A DNA stretch of 17,550 nucleotides, taken from positions 1-17,550 of the forward strand of contig CAZBBS010000055.1 of the NCBI GenBank assembly GCA_964490145.1, written 5' to 3'. This document shows positions 6,832 through 14,325 of this stretch, one piece after another. Within the stretch, counting starts at the first letter, position 1; the number at the start of each line of letters is the position of its first letter. The stretch comes from Eutrophocola sp964490145 (lineage in GTDB: Bacteria; Pseudomonadota; Gammaproteobacteria; Pseudomonadales; Pseudohongiellaceae). The notes below the pieces were generated by a model that was not told where the DNA came from, did not search any database, and saw nothing but the letters and a program-made list of their open reading frames with translations. The position numbers were made by a program, and so were the translations under genes.

Positions 6832-7980
6832 TCAGTCCAGACGCTTCCTGAATTTCAGGGTGGCCACCAGTAACCCAATCACCGTAAACCCTATCAGGAA
6901 CAGGGCATCGTCAGCGACATTGCCGATACTTGCCCCTCTGAGCACCACGCCCCGAATGATCCGCAGAAAATGCGTGGTCGGCAGAACCTCGGCTACCCAC
7001 TGTGCTGCCCTGGGCATGCCTTCATAGGGAAACATGAATCCGGACAGCAAAATGGAGGGCAGCAGGATAAACACGGTCATCTGCATGGCCTGCAACTGGG
7101 TCTGGGCGATGGTGGAAAGGATCAGCCCCAGGGTCAGGCTGGCGGCGATGAACAGCATGGTGGCCAGCACGATCTGTCCGATGTCCCCGTTAATGGGCAC
7201 GTTGAAGACGATATGTCCCAGACCAAGGATGATACTCATCTGGATCAGGCCGATGAGAATGTAAGGGATAATCTTGCCCAGCATCAGCTCCAGGGAATGC
7301 ACCGGCGTGGTGATCAGCAGTTCAAGGTTGCCGCGTTCACGTTCACGCACGATGGCGGTGGAGGTGAACAGGATCATGGTCATGGTCAGGATGATCGCCA
7401 GCAGGCCCGGCACGATGTTCACGGCTGTGCGCTGTTCCGGATTGAAGTAGAGGGCCACTTCAAAGGTGGGTGCTGTGGGCAGAGCGGTTCCGCGTGAAAG
7501 TTCTGTGAGCGGCATGCTGCGCAGGCCCTTGATGGTGGAGGCCACGATAGTGTCGGAGCCATCCACCAGCCACTGGCCATAGGCGCGCGGATCAAGATCA
7601 CCGCCGGCCCCGGTGCTGGTGCCCCGGGAGGCCAGTTCCCGCTGGGCCAGGCGCTGGTCAAGATCACGGGGCAGTATCAGTACGGCGCGCACCTTGCCGT
7701 CGGTGATGCTCTGTTCAGCTGCTTCAATGGAATCATAGGCCAGAACGAAGTCGACAACCTGCGTGGCGGATACAGCCTGGGTGATACGGCGGGACAGGGC
7801 GCTCTGTGCTTCGTCAAAAATTCCTGCCGGGATATGGCGGACATTGGTATTGATGGCATAGCCAAACAGCAAGAGCTGGATCAGGGGAATCATCACCACC
7901 ATGCCAAACGTAAGACGGTCACGTGATAACTGGCGGAACTCCTTGAAGGCAATGGCGCTGATGCGGGACAGGGAGTTCAC
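6832..7980 (-). CDS. ABC-2 type transporter permease (YhhJ/YbhS/YbhR-like)
   Basis: A 382-residue inner-membrane permease. One N-terminal membrane segment (about 22-42) precedes a large extracytoplasmic domain (about 45-188, containing YFNPE at 178-182), then about five membrane segments to the C-terminus. RERERGNLELLITTPV at 212-227 is the cytoplasmic coupling motif typical of this class. These permeases pair with a lone ATPase and a HlyD-like adaptor to expel drugs, ions or lipids. The ATG overlaps the ATPase stop by 4 bp (ATGA), so the two are co-translated. The chain ends in FRKRLD, as relatives do. The frame happens to stay open for about 65 codons beyond the TGA, which I regard as chance. 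No T-tailed terminator was found between 6547 and 6831. The substrate is unknown. Confidence 0.93.
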   Translation of the reverse strand: MNSLSRISAIAFKEFRQLSRDRLTFGMVVMIPLIQLLLFGYAINTNVRHIPAGIFDEAQSALSRRITQAVSATQVVDFVLAYDSIEAAEQSITDGKVRAVLILPRDLDQRLAQRELASRGTSTGAGGDLDPRAYGQWLVDGSDTIVASTIKGLRSMPLTELSRGTALPTAPTFEVALYFNPEQRTAVNIVPGLLAIILTMTMILFTSTAIVRERERGNLELLITTPVHSLELMLGKIIPYILIGLIQMSIILGLGHIVFNVPINGDIGQIVLATMLFIAASLTLGLILSTIAQTQLQAMQMTVFILLPSILLSGFMFPYEGMPRAAQWVAEVLPTTHFLRIIRGVVLRGASIGNVADDALFLIGFTVIGLLVATLKFRKRLD

Positions 7981-8903
7981 AGCCGCTCTTCTCCTGTTGC
8001 TGTCACAAACACATCTTCCAGGGAAGGCCTGACCACCCGCAGTTCCAGGACTGCACTTGCCAGGGCAGGTTGCTGCTCAAGCCAGGTAACCGGGTCTTTG
8101 ATGTTGCTGCTCACCAGCACCCTCAATCTGATCCCCTGCTGCGCTGCAGAAAGCACTTCAGGAAATTCAAGCAGCTGCTGTTTGAGTTGGCGCAGATTAT
8201 TGCCACCAATTTCCACCACATTCGCTCCCATGGCATCCATCAGCTGCTGGGGGGCACCATCGGCACGCTTGATGCCATTGGCCAGGATCGCCAGCTGATG
8301 ACAGCGCTCGGCTTCATCCATGTAATGGGTGGACACCAGGATGGTGGTGCCGGCATCACTGAGATCGAATAATTTCTCCCAGAAATCACGGCGGTTTTCC
8401 GGGTCCACGGCAGAGGTGGGTTCATCCAGGAACAGCAGTTCCGGACTATGGAGAGTGGCAGCAGCCAGGGAGAGACGCTGTTTTTGCCCACCGCTCATGG
8501 TGTCAGCCAGTTGTCGGCGCTGGTCATCCAGATCGTAAAGGGTCAGCAATTCATCAATACGCTGTTTTACCGCCTTGCCATGCACGCCGTAAATTCTGGC
8601 CATGAAGCGCAGGTTTTCTTCCACGGTGAGGTCGCCGTACAGGGAAAATTTCTGGGTCATGTAGCCGATGCGGCGGCGCAGGGCCTCGGCTTTGCCTGGC
8701 AGGGACAGACCCAGTACGGTGATGGAGCCGACATCCGGTCGCAACAACCCTGTCAGCAGGCGAATACTGGTGGATTTGCCGGAGCCGTTGGGTCCCAGAA
8801 AACCGTAGATGCTGCCGCGGGGAATATCAAGGTCGAGACTGTTGACCGCAACGAGATTGCCAAAGTGTTTGGTCAGCCCGCTTGCCAGTATGGCTGAGGT
8901 CAT
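7977..8903 (-). CDS. ABC transporter ATP-binding protein
   Basis: A 308-residue cytosolic ATPase that powers the neighbouring permease. All nucleotide-binding elements are visible: Walker A GPNGSGKST at 37-45, Q-loop Gln84, signature MSGGQKQR at 136-143 (Met replaces the usual first Leu, which is tolerated), Walker B LLFLDEP at 156-162 and the switch His193. The C-terminal ~90 residues form the extra domain usual in drug/ABC-2 type exporters. It has one ATPase domain, unlike E. coli YbhF, which carries two. The start shares one base with the stop of the adaptor gene (TGATG), so adaptor, ATPase and permease are translationally coupled in that order. Confidence 0.95.
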   Translation of the reverse strand: MTSAILASGLTKHFGNLVAVNSLDLDIPRGSIYGFLGPNGSGKSTSIRLLTGLLRPDVGSITVLGLSLPGKAEALRRRIGYMTQKFSLYGDLTVEENLRFMARIYGVHGKAVKQRIDELLTLYDLDDQRRQLADTMSGGQKQRLSLAAATLHSPELLFLDEPTSAVDPENRRDFWEKLFDLSDAGTTILVSTHYMDEAERCHQLAILANGIKRADGAPQQLMDAMGANVVEIGGNNLRQLKQQLLEFPEVLSAAQQGIRLRVLVSSNIKDPVTWLEQQPALASAVLELRVVRPSLEDVFVTATGEERL

Positions 8904-9865
8904 CAGGGCAGCTTAACCTGGGCGGGCAAGCCGGAAGGCAGGCTGGTCGCCGAATCCGGCAACTGGACTTCGGCCAGGTACATCAGGCGGGAGCGCTCCT
9001 CCCGATTCAGGGCATAGTAAGGTGTGAAGGCCGGTTCAACGGCAATCCAGCGGACGGTACCTGACATGGCCTGGTCAATGCCGTCCACATGAACGGCCAG
9101 TGAATCACCCACCTGGATGCCGGCCCGTGAAGGTTCAGGAATATAGACCCTGGCGAAAGGCGGTCCTTCAGCCAGCAGCACGGCCAGCGGTGCACCGAGG
9201 TAAACCCGCTCCCCGACATTCCAGGGCAGGTTGTCCAGGATGCCGTCCCGTGTCGCCAGTACGGTGAGGTTTTGCAGATTCTGTCGTTCGCGTGTGAGCT
9301 GGGATGTGGCCGCACTGAGCTGGGCTTCGGCCAGGCGAATATCTTCTATTCGTGTACCGGCATTGAGCAGTCTTAACTGATCCTCGGCTTCGTTCAGCGC
9401 GGCCTGGCGAGCATCGCGGCGGGTCTGGGCGGTTTCAAGTTCAGCTGCAGGGGCCAGTTGCTGCTGGACCAGGCGCTCTATGCGGCGAATGTCCTGGGTG
9501 ATTTCCTGAAGAGAGGCGCGGGCGGCTTCCACCCGGGCAGCGGCCGCCATGATTTCTTCCTCGCGTGGTCCGTTGCGCAGTTTTTCCAGGTTGGCTTCAA
9601 ACTGCTGCACATCGGCTTCAGCCTTGGCCACCACCGCCATTTGCAGGCTGTCATCCAGACGGACGAGCAGATCTCCCTGACTGATGACACTGCCTTCACG
9701 TATGGGCAGGTCCGTGATGACTTCAGCGGCTGTCGCCGACAGGGTGATGCGGTCGCGTTCGATAGTGCCCAGGGCAAGGCCGGTATCCGGCTGGGTGTCA
9801 CAGGCTGATAACAGAATGCTCAGTCCAGGAATCAGGGTAGACCGGATCAGAGTGAAGGGTGACAT
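8903..9865 (-). CDS. HlyD-family periplasmic adaptor, lipoprotein (YbhG-like)
   Basis: A 320-residue membrane-fusion protein, first gene of the exporter operon. Residues 1-22 form a lipoprotein signal with lipobox LSAC (Cys22). Asp follows the Cys, and in E. coli Asp at +2 keeps lipoproteins in the inner membrane, consistent with docking to the permease. A lipoyl-like half follows (SVISQGDLLVRLDDS, near 59-73), then a long charged helical hairpin at about 80-205 rich in Ala, Gln, Glu and Arg, then the second lipoyl half and a beta-barrel (NVGERVYLGAPLAVLL, VYIPEPSRAGIQVGD). Such adaptors bridge the inner-membrane pump to an outer-membrane channel such as TolC; no channel gene is in the window. 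GGGAG lies about 7 bases before the ATG. Confidence 0.92.
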   Translation of the reverse strand: MSPFTLIRSTLIPGLSILLSACDTQPDTGLALGTIERDRITLSATAAEVITDLPIREGSVISQGDLLVRLDDSLQMAVVAKAEADVQQFEANLEKLRNGPREEEIMAAAARVEAARASLQEITQDIRRIERLVQQQLAPAAELETAQTRRDARQAALNEAEDQLRLLNAGTRIEDIRLAEAQLSAATSQLTRERQNLQNLTVLATRDGILDNLPWNVGERVYLGAPLAVLLAEGPPFARVYIPEPSRAGIQVGDSLAVHVDGIDQAMSGTVRWIAVEPAFTPYYALNREERSRLMYLAEVQLPDSATSLPSGLPAQVKLP

Positions 9866-9936
9866 CAGCAGGCTCCCGGTAAGGTGACGTGAGCACAGTG
9901 TATAGCAGGCGTGATGACGGGTAAAAGGCGGGCAAG

Positions 9937-9972
9937 AAAAAAGGGTGTTCGTTATTGACGAACACCCTTTTT
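9937..9972. terminator. Bidirectional intrinsic terminator after the PQQ dehydrogenase
   Basis: A 14-bp perfect inverted repeat (9938-9951 with 9959-9972, core GGGTGTTCG/CGAACACCC) surrounds the 7-base loop TTATTGA. It has an A-run on the left and a T-run on the right, so it can work on either strand. On the minus strand it lies 53 bp after the stop of the alcohol dehydrogenase gene at 10026 and separates that unit from the exporter operon, which therefore needs its own promoter in 9866-9936. Confidence 0.92.
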
Positions 9973-10025
9973 GGTCATGCTCTCTGAAATACCCTGCCTG
10001 GCAAGTCCAGGCAAAGACTCCGGAT

Positions 10026-12179
10026 TTATTGCATCAGCGCAGCACGCTGGGCCAACAGCCAGTTTTTGATGGCATCGACGTCCTCTTCCGACACGATATG
10101 CCCAAGGTTTGGCATGCCGCGGCCACCGAAGGCGCCTTCACGGACTACGCTCTGGATGATGTCGTATGTCGCTGGTGCGGCATAACGCAGATCGACCAGG
10201 GCACCACCACTCACACCACCGGCACCATGGCACAGCATGCAGTGGGTGCTGTACATGTCTTCACCGTGAGCCTGTACTGCCGGATCATCGTCAAAGGGTA
10301 TTGCGGTCAACTCAGGCAGTGGCTGGCCTTCCACCGGCACGACAGGATCGCCGCCCAGCTTGAAGGTCCACAGGCGGCCTTCTGCTTTATATGCACCGCT
10401 GGAGTTCGGGCCGATCAGGCCTGAAGAACCACCCCAGCCTACCAGGACAGAGACGTACTGTACGCCATCGAGTTCATAGGTCATGGGTGCGGCCATGATG
10501 CCCACCCCCAGATCCGCTTCCCATACCCGCTCACCAAAGTCGGCACTGAAGGCGCGCAGGATGCCGTCAGCAGCACCCTGGAATACCAGGTTGCCGGCTG
10601 TGGCCAGTGTGCCGCCGTTGATGCTGAAGTCATAGTTGATCTGCCAGCGGGGACGACGTGTCAGGGGATCCCAGGCCAGCAGGGCGCCGGCTGTCGGATT
10701 TACCGGACCGGTACCGCCCACATAGTCCTCGTCGGCACGCAGGGGGACATCGGTGTTGGTACCAAGGTTTTCGCCCAGGTTCCAACCGGCCGGTTCATAT
10801 TCCCATTCGGGATCGATGGCATAAGGAAAGCTGGTGCCCTGCATGGTGGGCAGATAGATCAGGCCGGTGACCGGGCTGAAGGACATCGGGTGCCAGTTGT
10901 GGGCACCGGTTGGTCCCGGTTTCACGAAAGTGATTTCTGTGCCATAGCGTGCCTGCGGGGTTTCGATGGGACGACCGGTTTCAAGGTCAACACCTGTGGC
11001 CCAGTTCACCTCCGCATAGGGGTCAGCATAGATCAGGTCGCCCGTGGCGGCATCCAGGACATAATAGAAGCCGTTCTTGGGTGCCTGCATGATGACCTTG
11101 CGTGGCAGCCCGTTGATGGGCAGCTCGGCGAGCATCAGGGCCTGTACAGCAGTATAGTCAAAATTATCTGCAGGAGTGGTCTGGTAGTGCCAGGCAACCC
11201 GGCCATCGTCAACATTCAGCGCCACGATGGAGGACAGGTACAAATTGTCGCCAATACCGTTGCTGCGGATTTCATGACTCCAGGGCGAACCGTTGCCGGT
11301 GCCTACGTACACCAGACGCAGTTCGGGATCATAAATAATGGAATCCCAGGGATTCCCGCCGCCGCCGACTTCCCACCATTCGCCCGCCCAGGTAGTGGCC
11401 GCGAATTCCACGTCAGGGTTTTCAAAACCGTCAGCCGGGTTGCCGGGGACCACCCAGAAACGCCATTCCTGGCTGCCGGTTTCGGCATTGTAAGCTGTCA
11501 GGTAGCCGCGGGTGCCAAGCTCGGCACCACCGTTACCAATCAAAACCTTGCCATCGGCGACACGAGGGGCGCCGGTAATGGTGTAAGGTTTGGACTGGTC
11601 GACAGTGACCACGCTCCAGACTTCCTCACCGGTTTTGGCATCCAGGGCGACCAGGCGACCATCAATCACGCCTGCAAATACCTTGTCACCGTAAAGGGCG
11701 ACCCCACGATTAACCACGTCACAGCAGGCCTTCCAGCCGATGGAACGATCAACACCGGGATCGTAGCGCCACAGTTCTTCACCTGTACGCGCGTCCACGG
11801 CAAACACAATGGACCAGGAACCGGTGGCATACATGATGCCGTCGTGGACCAGCGGTGTGGCTTCCAGCCCGCGGTAAGTCCCTGTGTCATAGGTCCAGGC
11901 CACACCCAGTTCGCTGATGTTGTCCACGGATATCTGGTTCAGTGGACTGAAGCGGGTCTCACCGTAATCGCGGCCATAGCTGAGCCATTCGCTGGCATTA
12001 CTGCCGGCATTGACCAGATCTGTGTCGCTGACAGTGGCCGCTTCGCTGACCATGACAGCCGGTTGAGCCGGGGCAGTACTAGCTGCTCCGGTTGCCGGCT
12101 CATTGCTATCCTGTGAACAGGCCGCCAGGCCGAATACACAGGCCAGCAACCAGGCCGGTTTACTGTTGTTTAACGTCAT
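10026..12179 (-). CDS. Quinohemoprotein alcohol dehydrogenase (PQQ plus cytochrome c), predicted lipoprotein
   Basis: A 717-residue PQQ-dependent dehydrogenase with an eight-bladed propeller (about 60-610) and a C-terminal cytochrome c domain: CMLCH at 647-651, with Met689 in GRGMPNLG as likely axial ligand. Propeller hallmarks are the vicinal disulfide Cys152-Cys153, Glu220 (in GGAELGTRGYLTAY), Asn296 (in VGTGNGSPW) and catalytic Asp341 (in NFDYTAVQ). The residue two after the Asp is Thr343, not the extra Asp of lanthanide-dependent XoxF/PedH enzymes, so calcium is predicted. The N-terminus is a lipoprotein signal with LAAC (Cys21) and Ser at +2, which favours outer-membrane sorting. The enzyme would oxidise primary or related alcohols in the periplasm and pass electrons to its own haem. 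AGGGG sits about 6 bases before the ATG. No pqq synthesis genes are in the window. Confidence 0.95.
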   Translation of the reverse strand: MTLNNSKPAWLLACVFGLAACSQDSNEPATGAASTAPAQPAVMVSEAATVSDTDLVNAGSNASEWLSYGRDYGETRFSPLNQISVDNISELGVAWTYDTGTYRGLEATPLVHDGIMYATGSWSIVFAVDARTGEELWRYDPGVDRSIGWKACCDVVNRGVALYGDKVFAGVIDGRLVALDAKTGEEVWSVVTVDQSKPYTITGAPRVADGKVLIGNGGAELGTRGYLTAYNAETGSQEWRFWVVPGNPADGFENPDVEFAATTWAGEWWEVGGGGNPWDSIIYDPELRLVYVGTGNGSPWSHEIRSNGIGDNLYLSSIVALNVDDGRVAWHYQTTPADNFDYTAVQALMLAELPINGLPRKVIMQAPKNGFYYVLDAATGDLIYADPYAEVNWATGVDLETGRPIETPQARYGTEITFVKPGPTGAHNWHPMSFSPVTGLIYLPTMQGTSFPYAIDPEWEYEPAGWNLGENLGTNTDVPLRADEDYVGGTGPVNPTAGALLAWDPLTRRPRWQINYDFSINGGTLATAGNLVFQGAADGILRAFSADFGERVWEADLGVGIMAAPMTYELDGVQYVSVLVGWGGSSGLIGPNSSGAYKAEGRLWTFKLGGDPVVPVEGQPLPELTAIPFDDDPAVQAHGEDMYSTHCMLCHGAGGVSGGALVDLRYAAPATYDIIQSVVREGAFGGRGMPNLGHIVSEEDVDAIKNWLLAQRAALMQ

Positions 12180-12232
12180 GTGTTTCCCCTTGAAGTGATG
12201 TCTTGCAGGCGGGGAAGTCTAACACAAGAAAC

Positions 12233-12252
12233 GGAGGCAGGAGACAGGAGGC
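12233..12252. repeat. 20-bp dispersed repeat, copy 1
   Basis: GGAGGCAGGAGACAGGAGGC lies between the peptidase gene's 3' end (12255) and the alcohol dehydrogenase start. A copy with a single difference occurs at 17421-17440. It is built from GGCAGGA/GACAGGA-like heptamers. It sits just outside a stop codon, as does the second copy. The matching strands point the same way relative to the window. Confidence 0.7.
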
Positions 12253-12254
12253 CT

Positions 12255-12938
12255 CTACTTCCTGAACACCCTTAACCACCGCCAGAAGTTGAGCAGTCCC
12301 GACAGTGAGCTGGCCAGGTAGGTCAGGGCGCAGGCGGTCAGGATGCGGCGTGCGGCCCGATAATCCCGATTGTTGATGTACTGGCCTTCCCTGAGGATGG
12401 GCAGGGCACGGCCAAAACTGGCATCGAACTCCACGGGCAGGGTGACAAGATGGACGACAGTGTTAACCAGCATGCTCAGAATGACCACCAGCATCAGTGG
12501 CAGGGCCAGACGGGCACCAGCTGGCGTGAAGGCTATCAGGGGCATCAACAACAGTGCCACGCCACCGATCCGTTCCAGCTTCTGCGCGGTCCTGACCATG
12601 GCGGTGCGGGTGGTCAGGGGTTTGTATTGCCGGGCATCCTGCAGGGCATGGCCGAATTCATGGGCAGCCACTGTAATTGCGGTTAGTGAGCGGGCATCCA
12701 GGTTGGTTTTTGAAAGACGCACGGTCTTGTCTGAAGGATCATAATGGTCCCCGAGTTCGGTGCCTTCCACCTTGAGGTAGGGAAGATCGAATTTTTTCCG
12801 CAGATGTTTCACCAGCTCCCCGCCGGTGCCGGGAATATCATCTCGAGGTGTGCTGTATTTTTGCAGGATGTGTTTTGCCCAGGCCTGCGGGCCAAGGATC
12901 AGGACAAATAGCAGGATGGCAAGGATGAGATAAATCAT
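12255..12938 (-). CDS. YugP-like neutral zinc metallopeptidase, membrane-anchored
   Basis: A 227-residue integral membrane peptidase of the YugP/DUF2268-like neutral zinc group. The N-terminal hydrophobic segment (2-18) is followed by a conserved block ending DHYDPSDKTVRLSK (64-77) and the zinc motif HEFGHALQ, with His93, Glu94 and His97. Two hydrophobic segments follow (about 123-140 and 143-166), then LPVEFDASFGRALP (167-180), whose Glu170 probably supplies the third zinc ligand, and a last hydrophobic segment (about 200-216). Length agrees with the family. The physiological substrate is unknown. The gene is divergent from the YbjQ-like gene with about 65 bp between starts. I saw no clear Shine-Dalgarno sequence before its ATG. 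Confidence 0.9.
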   Translation of the reverse strand: MIYLILAILLFVLILGPQAWAKHILQKYSTPRDDIPGTGGELVKHLRKKFDLPYLKVEGTELGDHYDPSDKTVRLSKTNLDARSLTAITVAAHEFGHALQDARQYKPLTTRTAMVRTAQKLERIGGVALLLMPLIAFTPAGARLALPLMLVVILSMLVNTVVHLVTLPVEFDASFGRALPILREGQYINNRDYRAARRILTACALTYLASSLSGLLNFWRWLRVFRK

Positions 12939-13003
12939 GGATTCATTGTATCTTTAATCATTGTTATTTTATGCTCATGCCAACCCTCAAAAAGGATAAA
13001 GGT

Positions 13004-13321
13004 ATGATTCACAGTACAACACCTTCTTTATAGGGCAGGGAAATCAAGGAATACCTGGGTGTCGTTACCGGGGAGGCCATACTGGGCGCCAATATTTTCA
13101 AGGATTTTTTTGCCAATATCCGGGATATCGTTGGAGGTCGCTCAGCTGCCTATGAACAGGAACTCCAGAAAGCCAGACATATCGCCTTTCAGGAAATGAC
13201 AGAGCGGGCTGAAGAATGGGGGGCAGATGCCATCGTAGGCATCGACCTGGATTACGAAACCGTCGGCCCCCAGGGCGGCATGCTTATGGTCAGTGTCAGT
13301 GGAACAGCGGTTAAACTCTAG
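13004..13321 (+). pseudogene. YbjQ-family (UPF0145) gene interrupted by an in-frame amber codon
   Basis: Reading from ATG 13004 to TAG 13319-13321 gives 105 codons, the normal length of the YbjQ heavy-metal-binding-like family, and the whole pattern is present: REIKEYLGVVTGEAILGANI, FFANIRDIVGGRS, then a long helix, GADAIVGIDLDYETVG and MVSVSGTAVKL. Codon 10 (13031-13033) is TAG where relatives usually have Glu or a similar residue; one base (GAG to TAG) accounts for it. AGGA at 12993-12996 lies 7 bases before the ATG. There is no frameshift and the remaining frame is clean, so the lesion is very recent, is read through, or is a sequencing error. The first ATG after it is codon 65, too late to rescue the fold. 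TAG ends other genes here, which argues against recoding. The family's cellular role is poorly known. Confidence 0.85.
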
Positions 13322-13358
13322 GGCTTTTACCACCTGACCATCAGGAGTTCACCAGACT

Positions 13359-14075
13359 ATGCAGCTCATTCCGACGCTCAGGGCAGACCCGCTGGCCTTA
13401 ACCGCTGATTACGCTTCGGCAGACCCATTTCCTCATGTTGTTATCGACAACCTGTTTGAAGAAGTGCTGCTACGCCAGCTGCTGGCGGAATTTCCGGCAC
13501 CCGAGGACATGCCCTGGCGGGAATTTGATAACCGAACCGAAAAGAAACTCGGCTACTGGCATACCAATACAGTGGCTCCGCTGACATGGGATTTTCTCCA
13601 GGCCATGAATTCGCCCCCCATGCTGGATTTCCTGGAAAAGCTGACAGGCATCGACGGTTTGATCCCTGATCCCTATTTTGGCGGTGCCGGGCTGCACCAG
13701 ATTTTGCCGGGTGGTTTTCTGAAAGTGCATGCGGATTTCAATATCCATCCAAAACTGAACCTCGACCGGCGCCTGAATATGCTGATCTACCTGAACGCGG
13801 ACTGGCAGGAAAACTGGGGTGGTCATCTGGAGCTCTGGGATCGGGATGTCAGCCGCTGTTATGAGAAAATCCTGCCCCTGTTCAACCGGACCGTGATTTT
13901 CAGCACCACGGACTGGTCTTTCCATGGTCATCCCCGTCCCCTGGCTTGCCCGGAAGGGCAGAGCCGCAAATCCTTTTCCTTTTATTATTACACCAATGGT
14001 CGGCCTGAAGCAGAGCGATCAGAAAGCCATGACACGATTTTCATAATGATACCTGATGAAACAGATTCTCCCTGA
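13359..14075 (+). CDS. 2OG-Fe(II) oxygenase, prolyl-hydroxylase type
   Basis: A 238-residue soluble protein of the 2-oxoglutarate and iron dependent dioxygenase superfamily (2OG-FeII_Oxy_3-like). Iron ligands are His124 and Asp126 in KVHADFN and His189 in SFHGHP, and Arg203 in SRKSFSFYYYT should bind 2-oxoglutarate. LNMLIYLNADWQENWGGHLELW (139-160) is the typical core strand region. The N-terminal PFPHVVIDNLF block is common in bacterial members. Relatives hydroxylate proline in proteins or small molecules; the substrate here is not evident. AGGAG at 13342-13346 lies about 12 bases before the ATG. The gene follows the YbjQ-like gene by 37 bp and may share its transcript. A weak hairpin at 14071-14089 lacks a U tail. 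Confidence 0.9.
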   Translation: MQLIPTLRADPLALTADYASADPFPHVVIDNLFEEVLLRQLLAEFPAPEDMPWREFDNRTEKKLGYWHTNTVAPLTWDFLQAMNSPPMLDFLEKLTGIDGLIPDPYFGGAGLHQILPGGFLKVHADFNIHPKLNLDRRLNMLIYLNADWQENWGGHLELWDRDVSRCYEKILPLFNRTVIFSTTDWSFHGHPRPLACPEGQSRKSFSFYYYTNGRPEAERSESHDTIFIMIPDETDSP

Positions 14076-14325
14076 ATCAATGGATCAGGCTGATATGTCA
14101 GAAGCTGGCCAGCCGACTGATGGAATGGCAGATCTGATTGCCAAAAAAAGATGCAATTAACTGCTGGTTCCAAACGCCCGCATTTGATATATACCAGATT
14201 GAAATAGGGGGTGGTGATTGTCCGCTGTATGGCCGTGGCCAGGTACCAATCCGGAGAACAGATTTTACATCTGTTTGATTTTCCTCATGGTCTGACAGGC
14301 CCAATACAGAATAAAAATACAATTC

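Noticed and set aside
10890..12116. 408-codon plus-strand frame opposite the PQQ dehydrogenase
   Set aside because: Antisense shadow of a gene with a fully conserved active site; no ribosome binding site or family pattern.
12939..13003. AT-rich spacer read as a possible minus-strand -10 box (TACAAT) for the peptidase gene
   Set aside because: It would lie only 6 bases from the ATG with no matching -35 element, so the promoter call is not credible.
14080..14160. 26-codon frame between the oxygenase and the phosphate transporter
   Set aside because: Too short, no Shine-Dalgarno sequence, and no recognisable motif; treated as noise.
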